From positions 1,552,501-1,616,500 of the forward strand of contig NC_041005.1 in the NCBI RefSeq assembly GCF_004193775.1: a stretch of DNA of 64,000 nucleotides. The letters run 5' to 3'. The translations under genes were made by a program, and so were the position numbers. Shown in pieces: positions 24,420 through 36,100 of the stretch. The notes under the pieces were generated by a model that was not told where the DNA came from, did not search any database, and saw only the letters and a program-made list of their open reading frames with translations. This stretch comes from Glycine soja. Its lineage: Eukaryota > Streptophyta > Magnoliopsida > Fabales > Fabaceae. Within the stretch, counting starts at the first letter, position 1; every line of letters starts with the position of its first letter.

Positions 24420-27400
24420 GTCCAAAGAATTTTTACCATGAATAACTTTTCATGGTAAAAGATTTCTTGGATTGGAAGAAATTTGGAAAGAGGGAGGGGT
24501 AAAGTCACCTTTATTAATTTGTATTCTCCTTTCATGGTCTAATTTGCGTATCATGGGGGACTTTAATTGTGTGAGGAGATCATATGAAAGGGATGAGAGG
24601 AGTGGGTGGATCACGGGGAAAGAGAAATGAAGGAATTCAACAATTTTATTCACAACATGGAAGTGGAGGATGTACCTTTGTTAGGGAGAAAATTCATATG
24701 GTTTAGACTAAAAACTCACAATATGTGTTAGATAGAAATTTATCGGATCATTGTCTAATCTTGTTGAAAGTGAATCAATTGGATTGGGGGCCTAAACCTT
24801 TTAGGATCCTTGATTATTGGTTTAAGGATAGGGGCTATGTTGAGGAGAATTGGAAGAATGTTACGGTGCATGGTAGATGAGCTTTTATTCTCAAAGAGAA
24901 ATTGAAGAGGTTGAAAATAAAATAGAAAGGATAGAACCAAGATCATTTTGGCAATATCCACAATAACATTGCTAGAATTGAGAAGGAGTTGAATGATTTG
25001 GAGGAGACAAAAGCAAAAATGAGCTTGCAAGAAGACTTTTGGAGGAACACTATACTTAGGGAATCCCTTCTTAAACAAGAGTCAAGAATCAAATGGCTTA
25101 AAGAAAGTGATTGTAATTCAAAGTTCTTTCATATGGCAGTGAATTGGCAAAGAAGGAAAAATATGACAAGGGGCATTAATGTGGATGGCTCTTGGAATAA
25201 AGATCCATTTGTGGTTAAGGAAGAAGCACAAATATTCTACAAAATAAGATTTAGTGAAGACTTTTGGGAGAGACCATGTTTAGAAGAAGTGCATTTTGAG
25301 TCAATTTCTTTAGATGATAATGCTATGTTGATTGAAGGCTTTGGGGAAGAGGAGGTCAAGGAGGCTATTTTGGAGTGTGGTAATTCAAAAAGTCGGGGTT
25401 CAAATGGTTACAACTTTATATTATTAAAGGAGTGTTGGAGCTTTTTGAAGAAGGACATACATGAATTTCTTGGAGATTTCCATGCTTCCGAAAATTTTCC
25501 AAGAGGAGCTAATGCATCATTTGTTGCTCTTATTCCAAAAATTGAGGAGCCACAAGGGTGGGGGGCGAGGGGGGGGGGGGATATAGGGTGATTTCATTGG
25601 TTGGATGCATGTATAAAATAGTGTGAAATTATTGGCTAGAAGGCTTTAAAGAGTGCTTCATGGTGTTATTAATGGAAGACAAAGTGCTTTCATGGGGGGA
25701 AGAAATCTTTTGCATAACACTTTGGTAGGAAATGAAGTGGTGGACGAAGCAAAGAGGAAGATGAGGAAGTGTTTGCTTGTTATTTAAAGTTGACTACGAA
25801 AAGACATATAATTCGGTATGTTGGACTTTCCTTTTTTATATGATAAGAAGATTAGATTTTAATGAAAAATGGATTAAATGAATGCAAGGATGTCTTGTCT
25901 CTAGCTCGATATCAATTTTTGTGAATGGTAGCCCCTCAAAAGAATTCACTTTGCAAAGAGGGTTAATACAAGGAAATCCATTAGCTTCTTTTCTTTTCAC
26001 TATTGTGGGGGAGGATTTAAGTAAATTGATGAAGGAAACACTTTCTAGAGGCTTTAAGGTAGGGGTGAAAGAAGTGGAAGTGAATTTACTACAATATGCG
26101 GATGACACAATCTTTGTAGGGAATTTATTGAAGATAATGCAATGACTCTAAAGAGTATGATGAGATGCTTTGAACTTGTATCCAGCTTGAACGTAAATTT
26201 CCACAAAAGTAGATTTTGGAGGTATTGGAGTGCCAAGGGAGTGAGTAGAGAGATTTTCAAAGTACTTAAATTGTAGAATCTTTACCATCCCATTTGTGTA
26301 TTTGGGGATCCCTATTGGCGTAAATCCTAGAAAATTGGAGACTTGGGAGCCAATCTTAGCCAAATTTGTCAAGGAGCTTGCATCTTGAAAATATAAACAC
26401 CTTTCTTTTGCCGGAAGAATATGCTTGATTAATTCAATACTCATTTCTCTACCACTTTTCTTTATGTCCTTTAAAATTCTAGAAGGAATTTCTAGGAAAT
26501 TGGTGAGTTTCCAAAGGAGGTTTTTATGGGGGTGTGAGGATGGGAGGGAGAAAATAGCTTAGGTTGGGTGGGAAAAAATTATTGTTCTAAGGAGAATGGA
26601 GGCTTAAGAGTCAAGGATGTATTTGTATTTAATTTTGTTCGACTAGCTAAATGGAGGTGAAATCTTTTCCACAACAGAGGGAAACTTTGGGAGATGGTGT
26701 TAGATTTTAACTATTCAGATTGGGAAGGGTTGTGCGATGTTGGTATTACATCAAAGGAGTCTATTTGGAGGAGGGGCATAAAAAGGGTGTGCGAAAGAGA
26801 TGATGATAGGTGGTTTGATGATATGGTGTAGGGAAGATAAGAGATGAGTCACCTACTAGATTTTGGAAGGATATGTGGTGTGGGAGTGAGAATTTGCAAC
26901 ATAAATTTGCAAGGTTGTTCCTTAATTCGAAACAAAAAGATGCATGTGTAGAAACAATTGGTAGTTGGAGAAATGATAGGTAGGTTTGAAAATTTAGATG
27001 GAGGAGAGAATGATTTCAATGGGAGACACAGTTGGTGGAGGAGTTCTTTGGATTGGTTAGCAGTACTCATATTGAAGGATTTGGTGAAGATCATTAGATT
27101 TGGATTGTGGACCCGTCATACCGTTTCACGGTTATATCCACATATCTAACCCTTTATAACTTGAAGGTGAGACCAAATAAGAAAGAAATCTTTAAGCGGT
27201 TATGGCAAATCAAAATTCCAAATAAAGTTTTCTTTATGATTAGGAGAGTCTTGCATGATAGATTACCTACAAGGATTGATCTTTATAAAAGATGAATTTA
27301 ACTTCTAGAGGATGATCTTGCTTGTGAATTGTGTGGACAAAGTGATGAGGATATTTCACATATTATTTTTCTTGCAAAGTAGCACAACATATTTGGTGGA

Positions 27401-28017
27401 GATGATATACATTATTGAAAATCCAAACGGTATCCCACATTATACCTTGTGATTACTTCCGTCAAATTTCACATGGGCTACAAGGGAGAAAAGCAAATTC
27501 TTGGTGGGTTGTTGGTTGGAGTTCCATTATATGGAATTTATGGCATCAAAGGCACAATATAATTTTTGAAGAACAAGTACTAGTTGAAGATAATTTATGA
27601 CATAAAATCCTCTTTGATATGTGGTCTTGGTTAAAGACATATCAAAGTGATTTTGATATCTCTTTCCAACAATGGCAAGTGAATCCGGATATTTCTTTGG
27701 CTGTTTCTTGAGATGCTATCATATTTAGGAGTTGTGGTAATTGATTTATTATGATTCTCAAAGTACGTATATTTTCATATGCAATTTCTTAGTTGTATAG
27801 GTAAAGATTCGTTTTCTACCATGTGGTGGATTTTCATGCTCTGACAATAGTTTGTTGTTGGTGGGCGGCTATCAGCTGTTTCTCGGATAGGGGGTTTGTT
27901 TATTTTCCATACTTCCTATGTTATTCTATAGCCATGGTATTATATAATCCTTTGTGTAAATGTTTCAGCACCTCTGATGTAATTATATAAATTCTTTTGT
28001 TGCTGACCCCAAAAAAA
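24420..28017 (+). mobile_element. 5'-truncated, inactive LINE (L1-type non-LTR retrotransposon)
   Basis: Remains of a single LINE in coding order on the plus strand: the tail of the endonuclease domain (GDFNCVR near 24560, LSDHCLI near 24745), the reverse transcriptase (24989-26145), and a C-terminal zf-RVT-like region (about 27190-27300, IPNKVFFM...RLPTR). It ends in plant-LINE style, TTGCTGACCCC followed by a short A run (28011-28017). The ORF1 (gag-like) part and the start of the endonuclease are missing, consistent with incomplete reverse transcription on insertion. The reading frame is broken by many stops and frameshifts, so it cannot mobilise itself. No clear target-site duplication was found, and the left border is approximate. 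Confidence 0.88.
24989..26145 (+). pseudogene. LINE reverse transcriptase remnant
   Basis: Frame pieces carry RT landmarks. First comes SRIKWLKESDCNSKFFHMAV, then a block around GFGEEEVKEAILECGNSKS followed by FVALIPKIEEP (24989-25591). After a frame break comes LQRGLIQGNPLASFLFTIV, and then the catalytic YADD box (LLQYADDTIF, about 26090-26120). The canonical S-P-DG and QG-PLSP motifs are altered (SRGSNGYN; GLIQGNPLA). A run of 12 G at 25569-25580 lies at the break between pieces. Stops between 25591 and 25882 confirm loss of function. Confidence 0.88.
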
Positions 28018-28150
28018 CCATGGGAATTTCTCTTTGAGCGTGTTACATAAGGATTTTTAAGTTTAAATCATCGTACTCCTAACCATGGGAATATCATTTC
28101 TCTTTGAGCGTGTTACATAAGGATTTTTAATTTTAAATCATTGTACTCCT
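28018..28150. repeat. Tandem duplication of about 65 bp at the LINE 3' end
   Basis: Copy 1 is 28018-28082 and copy 2 28083-28150. Both start CCATGGGAAT, share TCTCTTTGAGCGTGTTACAT and the following AAGGATTTTTAA, and end TACTCCTA. Copy 2 has a short extra ATATCA and a few substitutions. It begins immediately after the LINE A-tail, so it may reflect repair at the insertion site. Confidence 0.85.
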
Positions 28151-30106
28151 ATGAATCCATGGCTCAAGTTTATTGAAAATTAAATTAAATTGTAAGTCAG
28201 TCGTGCGTCATACTTTGATTTGTACGCTTTTTTTTGTATTGTGCGTCAAACTTGATTCAAAAGGTTTCGTGTTTACTAACCATCCTTCTAAAGTATCATC
28301 ACAAAAAGAAAAATCTTTCTTAAAGTATATTTTTCACTCTTATAATATTGGCCTTCTTAAAATTATCTCACAGTTTGTACTTTTTTCTCAATGAACTGTT
28401 GTAACTTGTAATGGCAATCTGGTGCATATACTGTCATCAGATATTTTTTTATATATATAAATAAGAAAGAGACGAAAAATAATAAATGAGATCAAATAAA
28501 TGATAGGATAAAAAATATAAATTATAAAAATCACACACCTCTAGCAATTGATAATAACTTTGGAAAGAGAAAAAAGAATAAGAAAAAAGAAACCGCATGA
28601 AACTTGAATTGAGGTATTAAGATAGTGGCATAATGATAAATTTAATCAAATACCTTAAATATATAAATATCAATATTTTACTTAACATATATTGCTCTAT
28701 TTGTATCTTAGTTTTTTTTTAAAGAATTATCCAATTTTAAATATTTTTTCTTAAATAAATATATTTTAATTCAAACTGATGCTTATTAATCAGAATCGAG
28801 AGAAAGGAACACCTCTAAAATTGTTTTGCTTTTCAAAAAATATAAGAATCAAGAGAAAGCACCTATAAAAAATTTTGTACTCGGGAACAAACCCTCGGAT
28901 AAGCTAGTTCCTATTCAATAAGTAGTTCATAAAATTTAACTCATTAGAGTTGAGCTAGTGATAAACGATTAAAGTAATTTGTACAATATCTTAAGTTTAA
29001 ATCTTGTTTTTGTTTTTGAAAAAGGCAAAACTGGAATATATATATTATAAGAACCCTCTTCTGGCACAGGATGCAGCAGTGAGGGAAGTTTAAATCTCGT
29101 TATCATGATGACACATAAAATAAAAATCTTGTTGTCGCTATATTGTACACGAAAGAAAGTAATTCGCGCAATGAAAATTTTAATTAAATAAAAATTATTT
29201 CACAAAAAAAGATGATTAATAATGTATTATTATATTTAATATTGATTGATGCCATTTATATATTGATTTAAGAAAATTATACATAATTTTATTAAATTAT
29301 TAATTTAAAAAAGAAAAAAAAAGATTGGTTTGTTTATTATTATAAAAAAATATAGAATATGCCATAAAATGAAAAAAAGAAGATACGTGACCTATAAGGA
29401 AAAAAACGTATAAAAGACATCCGAATACTAATCCTATGGATCTCTACGGAATTAATTAATTAAGGACTAAAGTAGAACGTGAAGAGAAAACAAAAAAGTA
29501 AATACAGCAAATAAAATGATTGACAGACTCCATGATCAGTGGATAAATTAATTTAAGAGTAGTATCTTCCGACTCCTCAATAAGGAGAGAAGAATGATTA
29601 CCGTGTCAAATTAAATAACAGTAAAATACTATAGTTGTGTCTGAGTGTGATGTTGTGGGAAGCGAGAGAAACAAGGGGCGCGAGTGTTTGGTGGGTGGGT
29701 GATGCCATCAAAGATTCATATTGTTATAATAAAAAGGATTTTTATTGTGTTTATCGTCATTACTTAATCTAAATGGTTAATTCTTGGATGGTACAAGCAA
29801 AGTCTCCTTCGTTGTATATATATTATTCTGTACAATCCACGTCGATATGGGTTAGCTAGGGGTGCGCATTACGCTCCCTCATTTTAATTAAATGTTATTT
29901 TAAACTCACTTCGAGTGGTGACCTTGTTGATATAGGGAAGCAGAATGCCATTTTTGTCTCATGCAGAGAGCTTTTGAATTGATGATATCCTTCATCACAC
30001 TTTGGTTGTTCATGTCATATTACTGTTGTATTGATTATTATTGAAGCAAATATATAAGAGGGGTCCCGTTAATTAGTATCTTATTTTTAGTTGGTGGTAC
30101 TCATAT
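28151..30106. other. Intergenic DNA upstream of the kinase gene
   Basis: No protein gene. At 28930-29005 a sequence with weak RNA polymerase III A- and B-box likeness (GAGTTGAGCTAGTGATAAACG, then AGTTTAAATCTTG) followed by T-rich DNA may be a degenerate tRNA-derived SINE. From about 29640 the DNA is less AT-rich and probably holds the promoter and leader of the kinase gene; no TATA box could be fixed. Confidence 0.4.
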
Positions 30107-33100
30107 ATGGGAGATCATACAGAATCTTGCAATAGCGGAATTTTCAATTCTGGATGGAACCTAAGTCCAAAACAGAGGCAGAAGGTTGGAGTTTATAACG
30201 AGGTTCTATGTAGACTTAGGGAATTGAATGTCCCAGAGGCTATGGTTCCTGGTTTTGAGGATGAGCTTTGGGCACACTTCTATCGCCTTCCTTCTAGGTA
30301 CGCCGAATTCTCTTGTTCTCGCTGTATATTCTTGTCTTAAGAAAAATGGAAATCTTAACGAAAAAAAAGAATTACTTGTTGGTTGGGGTGGTTCAAAATG
30401 TTGATTTTTGTTCTTACTTTCTAGTTCAATCCTTAAACCGCTATTCTTCTTATTTAATTTGTGTTTTTCGTAAAAGAATGCTTACTCTTTTTCTATCTTT
30501 CTGTTTGGAACTCGTTAATCTATATTCACGGAGTTGTGTGGAGACTTGCAATTGCTAATTTTGTCAATTATATGCGCATATGTTAATATTAGGTATGCAT
30601 TGGACATGAATGTGGAGAGGGCACAAGATGTTCTTATGCATAAAAGGTTACTGGACATCGCACGAGCCCCAACTACAGCATTCGGGCCTGCAGTTGAAGT
30701 CCGTCTTGTACAGGTAATTCATCTAGAAACTAATTATGTAACCTGTTTTTATATAAGCACTTTTTAAGAAAAAAATGAGATAAATTTTTTCCATAAGCTA
30801 CAATAATATAAAAGTTCTTTCATGTAATTTCTCCAAAAAAATGAAAAAACATTTAAAAATTAATTAATGATTAACTTATGAAGAACTAATTTTAACTTAA
30901 GGATTTTATTTTTATTTTTTTCGTTTTCTAAAAGTGCTTTTAGAAAGCTTATTCAAACATGTCCGTAATAAGATTATTAATTGATAGCAGATAAAGTTTT
31001 GACCTCTAACGTTTGCTTTCCCTTCGCCTTCATCGGTCAATTTTTCCATGATTCCACTTACTATACTGTATGTCTGTATGTACTATTACGCACTTGAATA
31101 TGGCCATTGGCATTAGGCAACATTGTTGGAGAAGGAACCTACGTCACGCTTCCATTACTACAAAAAGTTTATGATAATATATAAATGGAATTGTAATTTT
31201 GTTATGTGGATTTTAACTTCGTTATTTTTTTGTTAATCGTATATTAGATATTTATAATTTTTATCATTTTAGGTTTTAAAATTGGGCCCGCTAACTACTC
31301 CATTTGTTTGCGGTCTAAATGACGAGGGATTTTCTTCCTACATTAAAAGAAAATCTTCTACACCTAATATTTTTTGAAATATTCTAAAATTACCCATTTT
31401 TGAAATATTTCAAAACATACGGATTTGTAATTCGAAATAATTATACGGATTGTCAATCCGTATAATTCTTACGAATTATAAATCCGTAATGATTTTACGG
31501 ATTGTAAATTCGTAATGACTTTACGGATTGCGAATCCGTAATGGCCTTACATTCCCCACCCACACACCCACCATAGACCTCTGCCAGCAGTTCATGGACT
31601 GCTACGCTAACTCTGCCACAACGTAGCACCGCCACCTCCTCGCCACCGCCCTTCGTGGAATCTTGCCGCAGAGCGCCTCCCCCTCACGCTGCTCGCGTAC
31701 TTTGCTGTCACCATCTTTGCCCTCAATGCCTTTGAGGTGGGGCTAGACCCCGTGGCGTTGTTTGCCCTCGTGTCCCGTTCGGCGGCATCGTTGCACTAGA
31801 GTCATGAAAGGCTGTTGAGATCCTCGTGATGGCGTTGGTCGGGGAGGGAGTGGGCGCGACATACGAGAGGTCCATGATGAAGTGGCATGCGTAAGGTCCA
31901 TGGTCTTAGGGATTGTGAATCTGTAATGACCTTAAGGATTGTGAATCCATAATGGTCTTACAGATTGACAATCCGTAAAGGTTATACGTATGGGTGTTTT
32001 TGGTTTTTCACTCTCATTGCTGGGTGTAGAAGACAAATGATTGATGCAAGAAGAAAATCCCAATGACTGAATGTGAACCAAATAAAATATGATCCACTTA
32101 ATAAGTGATCAGCCCGATCCAATTTATTTAAATACAGATCAAAATAGACCAAACAAGCCCATATACCCACCTAGTAAGGTCTTATTCTTTTGTCCTTTTT
32201 TTTTATCACTCTCAAAAAATAATCCATTTCAAAAAACGTAAAAAACATAGTAATTTTTTAAACCTTTATTTAGGATTATATTTGTTTAATAGTAATTTTT
32301 TCTTTAATAGTTATATTTGTTTTTTGTATAATTTATTAATTTAATTATTAACAAGTATTAATATTTTATTTTCATTAAATATATCGATTTTTTATAACAA
32401 TACTTTCCAAAAATAATCTCAGGTTAAATAATAAATTAATAAAAAAATATATACACATAAGAAATTATCATGTTCTGATTTCATTAGTATATATAAAGAA
32501 CATTAATGTATTCACTTTATCAGACAATGGAAACTTTGCGGGTACGTGCTGATTGATTTTGCTAGACTTGGCAATATATATTTTATGCAGGTTGGTTCTG
32601 CTTCAGCTGGTCATTCTAGTAAATCCCTTCATTCAAACTCACAAAGTAAAGTTTGTCCTGAAGATTCTGGTATTCCAGGCAACATGAGGCATGATTATGG
32701 GAATATTTACCTGCCTTTAATTGTTATTTTCATTTATACACCTATTATGGTTTTTTACAGTGTTCTTATCACCTATATATCTTTTATGCCTTATATAAAC
32801 TTTTCCAACGGTTTTTTTCTTTTTTTCGTTCATGCTTTCTCAGCTTCCATCCTCCACCGGCTTTGGGTTCGTCAACTAATATGGAACTTGCTCTTGGCGA
32901 GAGCCAGTTACAAGTTCGAGACAGGGATAACTATTTGAATTTTTATGCACATTATGCCCGGTAAAATGTTCAATCATAATCTTTAACTTTAATTTTTATT
33001 ACTTCCTTTTGCTACTGATCTACTTTTCATTTGGTTAAACTTACCTTTCTTTTTAATATCAGGACTTTTCCTTCATTTGTAATAAATTTTTTTCTTTATG

Positions 33101-36100
33101 TCTATTTCCTTATGTCAATAAACATGATGATATTTGTATAGTGATACATTTTTACATGAGATTAAGAGAAAAAAATCAGGTCGTAAACCATACATACATG
33201 AGATTACTTAAACATGCCATATAAAATTAATAGTAGTAGTAAAAAATATTTATTCTTCTTAATTTTATATTAAACACCCCTTGATGAGTTGTTGTAAACT
33301 TCCAGTAATTATTTACCATTCTTATAGGAAAAAAAAAATACATTAGAAGTCCTCTCACTGTATATTTGTGTTCTTGATCAAGGGGTTCTTTTTTTTTATT
33401 GCTTGAAACTTTTGTTTATAATTATAACTTTTCATCCTACTACTTGCGGCAGGCCCATACATGAAATCACAATTTCAACAAATGACAAGCCAAAACTTCT
33501 CTCTCAGGTAGTTAATCTTGTTATTGTGGTGCAAACCTATGCCCTACCGTTTTCTATTTTTCTGATTTTTTTCAGAAATTCTTGTTTCAATATGTCCAAT
33601 GCGTTATGTTTTTTCTTTAACAATCCTAATGGGGTTTGATGGGGAAGGGAATGGAGGGGCAGGGGACTAGCTTTCCTTCTCAGTTTTCACTGAATGTTGT
33701 TGGCTCCTCCTGCCCCTCAAATTCAGGGGTTAACGATTTTATTTGTCTATACTCTAAGGATATAATAGTAAGTTACTTAATTTTTCTTCTCTTTCCTTCC
33801 CCTCATTTGAGCCAAACGGTGAATCACAAGGCCTTGGAGTCTTCTAATCACACTTACAGGATATGTTTAGTAAAATGCAAACAAAATTTACAATAAACAG
33901 GTATAATATCTTTGAATTCCATTGCATAATGCTTATGATGTGAAGGCTCCCAGAATCTCTATTTTATTGATCTTAGTTTTATACAACTATTGATAACAAC
34001 AACAAGAAAATATTTTTCCCAGAGAGCTACAAAAAACTATTACTATTGTTGAATAATTAGTGAGGACTGAACTTACGGATTTCCGTTTGAATCTTTAACA
34101 ACAGTCATTTTGATGTTTAGTCTTGTTTGTGTATCATGGATGCTAGTGATATTAGTATACTTTTCTTGAGGCCGCCACAGCAATTTGAACAATACGTATT
34201 ACAGTGCACATATTGTATATATTTTTGACAAATAGGGGATAGACATGTAATATGCAGTCTTAGTTTTCATTTCCTTCACACCATCCAGATTCCAGAAAAT
34301 GCATGCGATTTTTATTCCTTCATTAAATATATGCAGAAATCAAGGTTTTTATAGTTTAAGCTTTTGTGTTGAACTACAGTTGACATCCTTACTATCTGAG
34401 ACTGGGTTGGACATTCAAGAAGCACATGCTTTTTCGACAATAGATGGCTATTCATTGGATGTTTTTGTTGTTGGTGGTTGGGCGGTTGAGGTATTTTCCT
34501 CTACTCTTTTGTGTTGGAAATACAATAGTTCATTTAATTGTGTTTCTCATGGAACTGGGGAAAACATGTTTTGAATTGAACTGCAAATGCAATCCTTTTT
34601 TAAGTTTGGCAACATAGAACTTACTAGCTCTCAGACTTTGATAGGATGTACCATTGAGTATTGACACTTTATAATGTAACAAAAGAAAGGAGAATATACT
34701 ATTGAACTCTATTTTTGTCCCTCATTTCTTCATAACAAGGTTACTTGACATATGTCCATGTCTGAGATTGTAGGAAACAGAGAAGTTAAAATATGAACTA
34801 GCTAAGAAAGTTCAGAGGCTCCAGGTAGGCCACTTGTGGTTACATGTTTACTGCTTATGTTTGAAGATAAACTTTTACCTGCAATAATGTTATTTACACA
34901 TTTTTTTCCTACCATTTCTCTGTTATATAACCAAGTAAAAATAAATTCTGACATTATTCTTTTACCTATATTTGTTCAGTCAAATGTAAAAATATTGATA
35001 AGCAAGTAAAAATCCTTTTACTTATAATGAAAAAAGATCAGTGGTTTCCCCAAGCCCCCTGCCGTCAGTATCATGATTTGCACCCAAAATTCCATGTCTA
35101 GTTTATGGCGGCAGTTTTCTTCCCCAGTTATATTCATGTTGATAGTTCAATTTCCCTAGTTAATAACAAAAGTTGATCATATTTAACATTTACTTACAAA
35201 TTAAAAAGTTCAGTAGTTCTTGCTTTAGTTTGAGTGGAAGGTAATTGATGGAGAAATATACATATATAAGTTAGTAGTAGAATTTTTAATTTTCTAGATT
35301 AATATTAGCTTAGCAAATAAAGTGTTGCCTGAATCTCCCTTCTCCCACTTTTATAATAGAGGATTATTTATAAGTTGTTTTTTTTTGGGTGGAAATCTGG
35401 AAGCAACCTCAATTGAAAAAAAATGGGAGTCTTCCTACTGCAAAGCAAGAGCAAACCAGGATGAACTTTATCTGGAGAATTGGTGCTGGGTGTTTAAGAT
35501 ATGAAAATAAAATTGCATCTGGACCTTTCAGTGATTTGTTAGTATTATCATTCCTTCTTCTTGATTTGTATGTGGATCAGTAAATGTTGAGTTACTGATT
35601 AGTTGAAACAGGTATAAAGGTACGTTCTGCAATCAAGATGTAGCCATCAAAGTCCTTAAACATGAGAGTTTGAATGACAATATGCTAAGAGAGTTTGCTC
35701 AGGAAGTGTATATCCTAAGGTTCGTTTTATCCCAACTTCCATTCATCACCCCTACCATTGAGCCTGTTCTTCTTCGAATTTCCGTATTTTCATGAAAACA
35801 ACATGTAAAGACTTGTCTAACAATTGAATTGGAATAAATAAAATAGTTAAATATTTCAGAGGTTCTTTTCCTAAATTGTCGGTTCAAATGATTATGGTTC
35901 ATATAAAATCTGTTGTCCAAATGCTTCTATGCTGAAGTTGTAGAGAGTGAGAGAGAAAGGGAAAAGATACATTAATAATCTTTTTTTCCTTTCTATGCAA
36001 TATAGAAACTTGCCTATTTGTGCTTTAATGCAATTCTTTAAATGAACAGCCCCAAGCTTGGATTAAAGGTGAGTAGGTGAGGGTTGTGTTTGGTAGTTGA

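Noticed and set aside
31420..31560. CRISPR-like array in the palindrome-rich DNA
   Set aside because: The units are irregular, lack spacer structure, and lie inside a plant transposon.
32546..32938. 130-codon ORF as a single exon of the kinase
   Set aside because: Only residues from 32591 to about 32700 follow the kinase family; the later part is hydrophobic intron translation, and exon 4 is read in a different frame.
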